From assembly GCF_048128805.1 (NCBI RefSeq), contig NC_136006.1:8914179-8978178 (forward strand): 64,000 nucleotides of DNA, read 5' to 3'. Source of the DNA: Centroberyx gerrardi. Lineage: Eukaryota > Chordata > Actinopteri > Beryciformes > Berycidae. The position numbers and the translations under genes were made by a program. This document shows positions 31,184 to 55,454 of this stretch, one piece after another. Each line of letters begins with the position of its first letter. Position 1 is the stretch's first letter. The notes beneath the pieces were generated by a model. That model was given only the letters and a program-made list of their open reading frames with translations. It searched no databases and was not told the DNA's origin.

Positions 31184-32830
31184 CTAGTCAGAGTCGCTGC
31201 TGCAGGAGCTGCTGGAGGACTACAGGACGGACAAACACAACAGAGAAACAACATTTAATTTAGAGATGATTTCTGGAGACAACTATCAAATTGATGTGAA
31301 CCTTGGATAAGAACCTTTGTATCTAAATGAAATCTGAGAAAATTATAGCCAATGATTAGATTCAATTCTGAACAACAGGATTGGAGTGAGTTTGCTTCCA
31401 GTGCACACAATTCAAAATACAACTTTTACACAATGTTTACACAAAGATACAACATTCCTGTTCAGTTCTCAATTGGTTGGATAGGACAACCTTTCCATGC
31501 TTTAAGTTTTCACTATTTGAATTCTGAAGAAAACACACTTGTAACCGCACTGTAACAAATTAATTGAACATGAATTGAACCCTGAGCTGAATCTTACCCC
31601 ATGACTTTTCCTTCCTCTCTTGTGGCATTTGCCATGCATGTGCCCATGCTTGTGTCTGTGCCTGTGCCCGTGTCCATGTCCATGTCCATGTCCGTGTCCG
31701 TGTCCGTGTCCGTGTCCGTGTCCGTGTCCGTGTCCGTGTCCGTGTCCGTGTTCATGCCCGTGACCTGGGCCATGTCCGTGCCCATGACCGTGCCCATGCC
31801 CATGACCTGGGCCATGCCCGTGACCGTGCCCATGCCCGTGCCCATGACCTGGGCCATGTCCGTGACTGTGGCCGTGCCCACAGCCAGGCCCGCAGCCAGG
31901 CCCACAGCCAGGCCCGGGTCCGTGGCCGTGGCCTCCACAAGGCGGGCCTACAGGGGGGCCTACAGGGACACATCCAGGGGGCCCATAGGGCTGAGGAGGG
32001 CAGGTCGGGACGGTGCCTGGTGGATAGTGAGGGTATCCCCCTGGCATGGGCTGAGGATGGTTAGGGTAACCATACGGATACTGGTTTCCTATTCAAACAC
32101 AAAGGAAAGAAATGATTCACCATAATGAAACAGTTCGCAAAAGTGTATGTTAAAGAGTAACTAAACACCAAACCCAAATCTGTGGGTCCACTTGTTATTC
32201 ACACCAGGGCACATGGGCCTGACGTAGGCGGCGTAGGCGGAGTTTGCCGCAAAACGCACCCAGCTGATGTTGCATGTATATTTTACAACAACAATCCTTA
32301 TTTCAGCAGCTATGCGTAGTGTAAACACAAAACACGTTGGCACAAGGACAGAAAAGCATTATATGCTAAATTACATCTTGCAAGAGAAAACGTAAATCCT
32401 CATAATGCTTGTTTTTTGTCTGGTTCTCTTTCTAACTCCGTTCAGTATCTCAGCCAATAGGAGATAGCTGGTTATGTCTCAGCCGGCAGGTTGAAGCGGG
32501 CCATCCGGCATACACCGCGGCGTCGCCCATTTTAATATCAAGTGCTGACTCCGCCTACCTGGGCCAATTTCGGCGTACACCAGGTGGAATTACAAGTGGA
32601 CCCATTGAAAAGCCGGACAGCATCACCTGGCATCAAAGATCAGCCAATAGCAGATGGCAATTTCAGGAGCATGCTTTTTACCATTAGATGTCAGGCTTTA
32701 CACAAATTTGGGTTTGGGGTTTAGTTACTCTTTAAGTACATAACAAAACACATTTGAAGCCACTTTTATATGAGTGGCTATATAGCCACTTTTACCAACT
32801 GTGTTGATTACCTTGGTTATGGGGGAACAT
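31184..32830 (-). CDS. PRR13-like Pro/Gly/His-rich protein, copy B (intact, about 181 aa)
   Basis: Coding exons are 32812-32830 (MFPHNQ and one base), 31598-32088 and 31184-31219 (SSSSSCSSDSD, stop); phases join without a break. The order is: an N-terminal Pro/Gly/Tyr region (GYPNHPQPMPGGYPHYPPGT), a Pro/Cys/Val segment (PPGCVPVGPPVGPPCGG), GPGPGCGPGC, a long Gly-His dipeptide array interrupted by GPGHG blocks, a basic stretch (HRHRHKHGHMHGKCHKRGRK) and the acidic Ser/Asp tail. The array is encoded largely by a GGACAC hexamer. There is no signal peptide or membrane segment. The gene lies head-to-tail just upstream of HIBCH copy B, and the TATA promoter and non-coding first exon match those of copy A. 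Intron 2 contains a TTAA MITE that is absent from copy A. Similarity to PRR13 rests on overall layout and the SSSS..SDSD end, so I leave the symbol blank. Metal binding by the His array is inference. Confidence 0.8.
31669..31750 (-). repeat. Coding GGACAC hexamer microsatellite (Gly-His array)
   Basis: About 13 tandem hexamers encode alternating Gly-His in PRR13-like copy B. Because the unit is 6 bp and contains no stop in any frame, neighbouring frames on both strands are open too. This explains the overlapping low-complexity ORFs here. Confidence 0.9.
32150..32735. mobile_element. TTAA-flanked MITE (586 bp) in intron 2 of PRR13-like copy B
   Basis: The left end TTAAAGAGTAACTAAACACC and the right end (reverse complement TTAAAGAGTAACTAAACCCC) form inverted repeats of about 34 bp. 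TTAA flanks both sides. Copy A has the undisturbed sequence GTATGTTAAATACATAATG at 25,138-25,156, a clean empty site. Confidence 0.9.
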
Positions 32831-33210
32831 TTCCAAATTTCAGATCCAAACCCTGCAATTGAAAAAAAACCCACAATATTAGTTAAAGGTATATACCCCA
32901 CTTTAAATAAATCCACACAGGTTCCCTCTCAACGTAAGCAATGAAAGAACTTTTCAAAGTGCTTGAAAACTTTGTGCTGGTATGAGCAGTTTTAGAACAG
33001 AAAATTCTGTCTGCAGATGGCAGTGAACTGTGCTAAATGTTCCTGTGAAGGCAGTGCAGCTGAAAAGCGTGGCATGTGGAAAAAATGCTGAAAAAGACCA
33101 TCAATCTCTAAATATATACACTTATATTCTTTTATATATATGTATATATTTTATGGTAATCATGCCTAAAGAGCTACAGATCTTCAGTATTATTTCAGAA
33201 GTGAACTTAC

Positions 33211-33275
33211 CGTGTGCTGGAGTGCAGATCCAAAGCAGCAGTAGTCAGTGGGCTCTCAAGGTCCGTCCTTTTATA
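33211..33275 (-). promoter_or_regulatory. TATA promoter and non-coding exon 1, PRR13-like copy B
   Basis: TATAAAAG on the minus strand lies at 33,268-33,275. The predicted start site is near 33,245, with the exon 1 donor GTAAG at 33,206-33,210. The sequence from the TATA box through exon 1 matches copy A with only a few changes. Exon 2 begins at 32,852. Confidence 0.6.
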
Positions 33276-33569
33276 TGAAGCCACACCTCATCTGGAAGCA
33301 GCCCAATGCCCATCATTGAGGGCAGTAACTAAACGGCCATCAGCAAGTCTTTGTTTGATGACCTATGAGGGTGTGTGTGTGTGTGTGTGTGTGGGTGGGC
33401 ATGTATAATCTTTAACATACAGTCAAGAGACCTTGTGACAAGCTAAATGACAAGAATATTGTTTTGTTTTTTTACTGTGTTTCTTAAAGCAAAATATCCA
33501 CCTTTGTAATGTGACTGGAACGCCATTAGACTTGCCCTGTTATCCCATATTTACTCCCAGGTTCCACTC

Positions 33570-33637
<68 letters not shown>

Positions 33638-34160
33638 TTGTACTTGCACTTTTATCCATGCTTTATCTGTTTTTGTCCCTTGTTTTCTGTAAAGCGCTTT
33701 GTGACAAACCTGTTTGTTCAAAAATTTCTATAAAATGAACTTGCCTTTTTTCCATAGCCAGGTTCTGGTGAACCAAAGCAGCCTCCTCTCTGTGATGTTA
33801 TCAAGAGAAAACCTGTATTCGCTCCATTGTACTGAAGACTGACGACAGACTGGTAGTTTGAGCTTTTACATCCAAGTGAGCTTTTACATTATCGCTCCAC
33901 AAACCAGAAAATGTGTCCACATTCCTGTAAAGTCATCCTGGGTATTTTTTCACTGTGTCTCCATAGTCACAGTCATAGTCATAGTCCATAGTGTCCCATT
34001 CACTATCAGTGTATCAGTATCAGGATTTATCATTTAATTGTCTCTCTGATGCTTAGTTTTGGAAGTGGTTCACCCATGTTCACATACCAAGAAACCTGGA
34101 CTATCCAAAGTCATGGGAAGATGTGAATGCTGTTTTGAGGTGATTTTCATTTAACTTTTT

Positions 34161-34221
<61 letters not shown>

Positions 34222-35006
34222 AAATAATAATAAACAACCAGGCTGTCTGATAACAAAGAATACAAAACCAGCAATAGTAAATAAGTAGATTCGTTTTTAA
34301 TATTACTTGTGCATTCTTGTACAAAATAGTGTCTGGTTTGATTTGGCTTTGATTGTATTTCTGAGTGTCCATGAAATCATCAAAAGTCCAAAAATCAATA
34401 TGTAACTGATAGATAAATAAAGAAACATAAAAACAAATTAGTTATTATATTCTCAGCGTCAGCAGCCCAATAACAATTGTTGTTTTTGACTGACTTGAAA
34501 AGTCAGGAAACATTTGGACAGGTTTTTGACCTTGGGTCTCGCTTTATTTTCTTAACACACACATTACCCATGAATGGCTGGAGCAAATCGGTCATTCTTT
34601 CCATTCAAGTAGTGAGTATTGGGAAACCACATGATTACATTGTGTGCTTTAAGATTTGGCACTCAGAAAAGGAGATGTGGAAAAGGCGGGGGAGGTAAAT
34701 GCCAGTTTTCTTATCAGCACATGGTCATGCTGAAGGCTCCAAACAAACACAAGGAGGCACAGGAAAGACCAGTTATGCAATAGCTGCTGTGCTTGAGTTA
34801 CAGCCTGCTGTCAATCACAGGATCTCAACACTGCTGAGATGGAAAAGAAGTGTGTGTTTGTTGGGCTCACCTGTTCCTGCATGCCAACTACACAAATAAA
34901 CACATTTTCAAGCACAGATTCTTAAATAAGACACTCCTAGTCACTGATATTCAAACACTTCCTTTCATATTCACATTCCACATTCATAAAATGCATACAT
35001 GCACAC

Positions 35007-35048
<42 letters not shown>

Positions 35049-35374
35049 CTTCTTACTGATAGTACTAAAAACATTCCACAGCACAACCACACCTTCAATT
35101 CCATTTCGCCAGCTATCACAGCAAAGTGCTTGTGATGGCAATAGGGGTCAAAGGGAAAAAAATTAGGGCTTTGGAGGCTAATTACTCTTCCCCAGCATAA
35201 ATCAGGGTGTTATAGCAATTAAGCCTCATAAGCAAACAGGCATGACATGGCATAATTGATTGCAGTGTGACAAACAAACTCTGACGATATATAGAGTTCA
35301 TATTTCCAAAAGCGTTTAATCTAACATGATTAATCTAATCAGTAGTGAAGTGAGAAAATGGACATGTACTGCAC

Positions 35375-35480
35375 CTAACTGTTAGAGAAGTGGGCTTGTG
35401 ACTGAAAGGTTCCTAGTTTGAATCCCCAGACCAGCTGGGAAAATCTGTAATCTGTAATCTCCCTCTTTAAATAAAAATTA
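35375..35480 (+). repeat. Possible tRNA-derived SINE remnant
   Basis: GTTAGAGAAGTGGGCTTGTG followed by GGTTCCTAGTTTGAATCCCC resembles the A-box and B-box spacing of fish tRNA-derived SINEs. The B box (GGTTCnAnTCC-like) is degenerate. A relative in the opposite orientation may lie at 13,270-13,350. Confidence 0.4.
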
Positions 35481-35679
35481 AAAGATACAGTGAATCCACC
35501 ATCAATCCAGCATATTTCAAAAGTAGGTAATGATAATAATAATGAAAAACAGAGCTGTACAATTTGGTCATTTTCAATTTATTTAGCAATTTTAACAAAA
35601 TAATTCCATGATTTAATTCGATTTAAGCATTTATTAATTACCAATTATACTTCTAGAATGTTGATACCAGGAAATCATG

Positions 35680-36066
35680 GGCAGACTTAGTGATTTGGGG
35701 GCCCTAGGCAAAGGCAAGCATGGGGCCCCCTGAATCCCAACTCTTTTGCTTTTTAATCCATCCTTTCTATATATAAACTTGGGTAGCTTTGCTTATTTTC
35801 TATTTTTTTTAACTTCTCTCTCAGATACTGATGCAATGGCAAGGAAAATGAGTCAAGTGGCAAAATCCCACTAGAAGTTGTATAGCTCACTACTATCGCC
35901 TGACAGAGTAGAGGGGGTGGCCATGACTCAAGATTGAAATAATTTATTATAACAAAAAGAGGGGTGTTTTTCAATAATAAATTGATTAAAAATAAGTTTA
36001 CAATAGTTCTATTTTTGTCTTTTGTGGGGCCCTCTGCTTACCTTTGCCTGATGGTGAGACCGCCCC
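35680..36066. mobile_element. Possible inverted-repeat element with GGGGCCC-rich ends
   Basis: The left part (GGGGCCCTAGGCAAAGGCAA) and the complement of the right part (CATCAGGCAAAGGTAAGCAG, then GGGCCCC) are similar in inverted orientation. The ends are imprecise and no target duplication was found. Confidence 0.35.
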
Positions 36067-37239
36067 AGCAGAAAATAACAGGTTAGTAAGACTTCTGTCG
36101 TTACGTGTTCAAACTGTTTCCCATCGCTAAAACATTCTTCTCTCTGCGACGCTGTCACACACTACAGTCCTTTGTCTGCATTGATTTAAAGTATATCAAA
36201 ATGTACACCTACTTTTGAAACGCCCTGTATACGGTCTAAATTAAGACAAACCTACTATTAAGTTCCCCATTGTAAAGACCTGGTGGTACTGTGACTGCAT
36301 TTCCTGCGTTACATGGTTTAGTTCTGATTAACATTTGGCCTTCAAGTCTAGAAATACTCTTATCAATACAATTAACGATTCTGATTGATCAGCATCATGT
36401 TCTGCGATGCATCCTGTTTGAACTAAGAAGGGAAGTATACATTTATTGTCATTCAAGTCATATCCAGTCAAGATAACGCCATAGAAAAATTCTTTATTCT
36501 AAATTCAAATGTCAACATTAATTATAAGTAAATTACTAGGGGGGTGGGGGGGTGGACATAAGGCAACATGGAATTTAATGCTTTTATACTCTTCATATAT
36601 GAATAAAGTAACCAAAGCACCCATAAAAGAACATACAGTATGTCTCAGGTAGCAGCAGACTGACAAGAGTGTTGCTCGGGGCGATGAGCCATGCTGGAAT
36701 GTCAACTTGGAAAGAAATTCACAGAATGTCTTGGACTCAGCCATGACAAAAAAACTTTCTGAAGTGCAAGAATTTCCTAGCAAATCCATCTACATTCAGC
36801 TTCTAAAAGGGTTTACACATAGCAATTATACATCACTGACAGGCAGACGGCGATCAGACATTCTTTACTGCATCAGGACAGTCAGGTCGTGTCAGAAAAA
36901 TTGTCAATCACAAAAAAGTATCCTTGATTTATTTTTAGATACTTTCCAGATTGTCTAAACTTTCTGGCACTTGCATTATTGTATTTGGCAAATCCTACCC
37001 ATTTATTACTCAAGGCAGGTTAAATTCAACAATAAGAATTATTTGCAAATACTATTTGACTTAGGTCTGACTGCGATTGTTTTTGTGATTGGTCTTGAGG
37101 TATCAATGCTGTCTCATCTTTCAGTCAAAAAAAGACTTGAGGCACAGTGAAGTGCAGAATGAGTATCGTCTCTGTATCCATCTTGTTTGCTTCCTCATCC
37201 TGGCATTTAGTCTGATGAACCTTGACCTTCTGAAGGTGA

Positions 37240-50841
<13,602 letters not shown>

Positions 50842-51130
50842 AGTTGGGGCTCACAGACTTGAATCCTCCGCTGAACCATATGAATTCATTTCTATTTCAT
50901 CTACTCTACAGGCCCCGCCCCCTTTGTGCTCGGTATGGGTACTGTAGTGTTTAGAAGAGAGTAAATTACATTATTCAATACAATTCAGACTACTTTTCCC
51001 AGCGCACTTCACGGTGCCTTCCGAGGAGTTTTTCACATGGAGAGATATGAGCAGAGGCGCGGTCCTCCAATCACAAGCCAGATGGGCGGAGGAATGGGCG
51101 GGTCTTCTGAATCACCCGCCAATCAGTGCG
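50842..51130 (-). promoter_or_regulatory. lss promoter region with SRE-like, CCAAT and GC boxes
   Basis: The spacer between mcm3ap and lss holds two GGGCGG boxes (51,084-51,089 and 51,096-51,101), CCAATCAC at 51,067-51,074, and ATCACCCGCC (51,111-51,120) overlapping CCAATCAG (51,119-51,126). ATCACCCGCC resembles the sterol regulatory element ATCACCCCAC of the LDL receptor promoter. SREBP sites typically work with adjacent NF-Y (CCAAT) and Sp1 sites, and sterol-pathway genes such as LSS are known SREBP targets. The 5' UTR lies directly upstream of the ATG at 50,839-50,841. Actual factor binding is inference. Confidence 0.5.
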
Positions 51131-51277
51131 CTCCTTTGATAAATAATAAACATGTGCTCACACTTTTTATCATCATGATTCGTAAGTGAGGGAAAACAGC
51201 TGGTTGAATTAACTGCTGAATGACAACTAGACTCATGGGAAGAAAAAACAAAACAGGTTTAAGTGAAAAATACAACT

Positions 51278-51283
51278 TTTATT
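51278..51283 (-). terminator. Candidate mcm3ap poly(A) signal
   Basis: AATAAA on the minus strand lies about 610 bp past the mcm3ap stop codon (51,892-51,894). It implies a transcript end near 51,260, only about 420 bp before the lss start codon. Confidence 0.5.
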
Positions 51284-51891
51284 CAATGTTTGGCTCTCAG
51301 ACAAAAATATAATTCAACACAACAGAGATAGGTGCAAACAACATTGAAGCCATTCTTTGGGTAGTAACTCATTTGACAAATTATAACCCAAGTTAGGCAA
51401 CATGAATTAAGGACACATGATAACTACTCTATATTAAAAACACCTGCAAAATGACCGAGCATCTCATTAATTGATGCATAACCTCACATCCACAATTCTA
51501 CTCCGTTCTTACATTTGTCCAAAAACCAACACAAAGTTAGATATACACACATACACAAGCAACACATTTTGAAATTTATAAACGCAAAATCAATTGTACA
51601 AAACTAAAACAAGAGGGAAAAGTTTGCAATTTGTTCTCAGGTACAAATGCAAGGTCTTAAAAGAAATAAAAACACATGGTTGCAATCGATGGGCTCTGAT
51701 GTCACCGGACCAGATGAGATATTCATTCAAGACTGAGCCCACTGTGCCAGGGACTGACATCAGCTCAACAAGGAAATCTAAGTAACTTCAGACACCCGTA
51801 GTCTCTCGTTGTGGGCGGGTGGCATCGTTTATCTCCAAACATTTGCATAGCTGTTCAGACATCCGCCAGAAGACTTTGTATTGACTGTGTC

Positions 51892-54800
51892 TCAGTCATC
51901 TACGATGCTCATCAGGCCGCTCAGCTTCAGTCTGCAGGCCAGTTCCTCCTCTTGGCTGGACAAAATCTGTCGCTCAAGCTCCTTCAGTCGCCGTGTCATG
52001 GACACAGGTGCGGTCTTAGGCCAGGCGGCTTTCTCTGACGGCTCATCAGGCTCTGCTTCCTACAAGGTAAGGCATCAAAAAATGCACCATTACTGCATTT
52101 ACTTGCAATTTAAGAAAATATTATGGGTTTGAGGAACAGCAGTAGTACGATTAACCGCAAGTGCCTTATCTTTAATGTCATCTTCTCATTAAATAGCACC
52201 CAGACTGGCTTTTTCAAAAAGAACACAACCTGATGCCTTATAATTACGGAGTAAGCTCAGGTGTGATGTCATACCTGCGTAACAGGAGTCTTGGCGATGG
52301 GCATTGGCATCATGGTTGTGGGAACGGACAGCAGGGTGGAGGAAGGCATGAAGAGCGGCATGGAGAGGTAGTCCAGAGGGTCGGCGTCCAGCCAGCGCTG
52401 AAGCTGCTCCATACTCCTGTAGACAAGTACAGTGGTGTGTGAGACATGACACAAACAAACTATGGACCTTTTTTTTGGACTAAAAGAGAATAAATTTGTC
52501 TTCACTTTGGTTGGAAAATTAGAATTAGCCACGCAAAAAATTGCAGTGGAAATGAAATCATGCATGTCCGATGAGCTCCATTCCACTGTGCAGTTTATTC
52601 TTGTGCAAATTAACCAATTTCTCTCTTGTTTGGACAGCATTAAGAACAAATGTTCTGAAATTTGTATATACCTCTACAAACTATACACGGTACTGAGCTA
52701 AATCTAAGTTATATAGACTACATATTGAAAAAGTTATGAAAACAATCAAATATATTGCAAGCAGGGAGTGCCACCAAAGACTTCACCAGTTTATTCCTTT
52801 TTTGATAACAGATTCCTCATTTTTGAAGAGACAGATTTTAAAAAAAATTAAATATATATCTCCTTCAAGACTTATTTTATAAACATCGATCCTAAATGTA
52901 ATGAAATCTTATAAAGAATGATGATGTTGCTGTACCTTTGGCTTTGAGCCTTCTCCTCCTCTAAGCTCTGGAGGACTTGGTGGGCCAGCAGCTCCGGCGG
53001 TGTGGGAATGTGTGTGATGTCTAGAGGAGCTGCCGGGGCGTCGTGAGGCTCCACCAGGCTCTGGAACAACTTCTGTCTAAGGGACAGACTGGAGGGAAGG
53101 GAACAACCGCCGGCACTCGCCCTGTGGGTGGAAGACAGAGGCAGGGAGGGTGGGGTTGGGAAAAGGGAGAGAGGTTTTCAAATGCCAGTTATCTCAGGCT
53201 ACATGCTGTGTTAAAGTAGACAGTTCATCAAGATGACTGACAAGTGCTGCAGAGGAGGGGGGAGGAGGGCGGGACTAACAATACACTTTACAAAAAGTTG
53301 CATATTGTAGCTTTAAGGTTTAAGGTAAGAGTCAGGATGATTTATTATGTTGTGTTGTGGCCCTTTGGACCCTCTTACCCCTCTGTCTCCTGCTGCTTCT
53401 CCCTGTGTGTTTGCCTGACGGCCTGGGTCCACTCCTCAGGCGGCTGGAAGCCCTTCAAGGACTCTGTGAGGAAGTAAACCAGGATCTCCCCGTCCTCCGT
53501 CACAGCGTCTGGAAACAACAGGAGACACAAAGGATAAATTCCCATCCGTCATCAGGGAGGTATGAAGGGCAATATGCAGGGAAGATGAGAAATCTTGTCA
53601 TGTGTTCTGTATGATTCCCAACACTGACTGTGTTTCCAGTGCTTAAAGCTAATCCTAGGATCCTAGGAAGTCACTGCCATCTCTCATGTCTCAAATGGAA
53701 ACACAGGGATGGCTATGCATTGATGACATTTCTTCCATTGGAAATGTGGTGCTTAATACAAGCCAGACATCACTAGGAGGTACTGTGGAAAACATGTATC
53801 GTTTCTTTCTGTAAACCTAGCCACAGTAAAATAATTTTCCCCAGAATGCCCTCACCTTCACAGACAGGCGGTCCAGGATTCTGCCAGTCTTTCAGCTTGT
53901 GGTCTATACAAAGCACCAGCACGTCGTCCCAGGGGATCTGATGGAAGGCCGGACCCCTTTTCTTGTCCCCGTCATCCCAGCTGCCCGGAGCCGCAGCGGC
54001 TCTGCGGGTTCGGCCACGCTGGCCCTGCAGCCTGACTCTTTCCAGCAGGTTCTCCAGCCGCGACATGAGGAGGGGCTGACTGCGACGTGACGCTGGGATC
54101 TGAGCAGCGTAGTGAAAGATGGAGGAGCAAAGCTGGGACCACGAGGCTGGGGGGAGTGGGAGGGATGATAGAGGAAGAGGAGAGAGGGAGAGGGAAGTAT
54201 AGAAGGATTAATGGTCTCTTGTTTCCATCTTTCTTTCTATTTTAAACTTAAGAGGCTTTGTTACAAGAAACTAGAATTCATATATTTATATCCAAACTCC
54301 TCAGGCGATGGACCAGCGAAATATCCAGATGAAATACACAACAATTTAGGCAAAATATAAAACATGTATAACAAGTATAAAACATCAATATATCAATTTG
54401 ACTGACTGGTCATTGTGAATGTCTGATTTCAGTCACATTTGCTTTCAGATAAATTTAGGTTGTAGTGCAGCGTGGTTTAGATCAGGATCGGATATTAGGA
54501 CACTTTATAAAAAATGATCACAAGAATAAAGAAGATATTCCCTCTCTGCATACAAAAAAGTGGGACTAAAACTAGTCACTGACCGGTAGTGGATGGCAGC
54601 TCCCAGTGTGGCAGCTGCAGGCTGACGATGGCTTTGCGCAGCCAGGCCAGGTGCTGGGCGGAGTTCCAGCCCAGATGAGGCACCGAGGTGCGGATATCGG
54701 GCAGGCAGAACTCCCCCGGCGGCCAGGAGAGGCTGGAGAGGCCCTGGGAGGACACCACATCAGCAAGGTGGGCCAGCACAGCGTTGTATAGCTGGATGAC

Positions 54801-55422
54801 GGGCGCAGGGTCCTGGGAAGGAAGACCTGCAGCGGCCCGCTCCTGGCGGTGAGCGCAGAGCCTGGTGCTGAACTCACGGCTCAAGCCGGCCTCGACGAGC
54901 TGCACCAGCGTCTGGCAGGAAAGAGGGAAGTGCGGTGGGGCGCGAGCCAGCAGCCAACGCATGGCCTGGCTTAGCTGGAGACACACAACAGGAGGAAAGG
55001 AAGTGGGAGAAGGTTAATAAAGCATAACAACTTCACAGAATGTTTCAAAACTGACTGACAATTTATATTATACTGCATAAAACACTCCAGCCCTATGTAG
55101 CTCAGTGGGGAGCATCGCACTAAAATTGTCAAATTGTGTTAGGTGTTGGTTTCCCACTGGGGCCATCCATGCTAAAATGTATGCAGTCATGGTACTGTAA
55201 CAGTTTCAACCAAATGACACATGTTAAACTCATAATTAATATATCCTTATGTTTGGGCCCTTCAAAACTGGGTCCAGTGGGTCCTCTTTGGTAAACTATA
55301 CACCTAAAATTGGAAGCAGAGATGTGCCAACTAGATTCTTAAGTACTTAAACACAACACTGTTTGAACACAGCCAGTGACACAAATTATGTAAAAAGGAC
55401 CCAAGATGTCAGATGTGGTGAC

Positions 55423-55454
<32 letters not shown>

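Larger units (their letters stand above)
27040..34380. repeat. Tandem duplication block B (about 7.3 kb)
   Basis: This is the second, upstream copy in transcription sense of the block described at 19,660-26,680. Exon sequences are close to those of block A. The intergenic and UTR stretches align with numerous substitutions and small gaps. B-specific insertions are an L2 fragment with a nested MITE piece (28,095-29,225), a hairpin MITE (27,321-27,469) and a TTAA MITE (32,150-32,735). B intron 3 is only 108 bp against 1.6 kb in A. These private differences argue that this is an old genomic duplication rather than a haplotype assembly error. Confidence 0.9.
33280..37239. other. Spacer between PRR13-like copy B and lss
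   Basis: This holds the end of block B, three CA microsatellites (33,572-33,629, 34,164-34,215, 35,001-35,047), an L2-like tail near 33,690 (AAAGCGCTTTGTGACAAACC), a possible tRNA-derived SINE (35,375-35,480), a possible inverted-repeat element (35,680-36,066) and the unmarked lss 3' UTR near 36,480-37,239. No gene is recognised on either strand. Confidence 0.5.

Noticed and set aside
31601-32125. 174-codon plus-strand Val/Pro/Met-rich frame opposite PRR13-like copy B
   Set aside because: The hexamer array leaves all frames open. The minus-strand model joins correctly to flanking exons and is shared with copy A.
35375-35480. Functional tRNA gene
   Set aside because: Only A-box and B-box-like words are present. 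No cloverleaf, anticodon stem or acceptor stem pairing can be drawn, so a SINE remnant is more likely.
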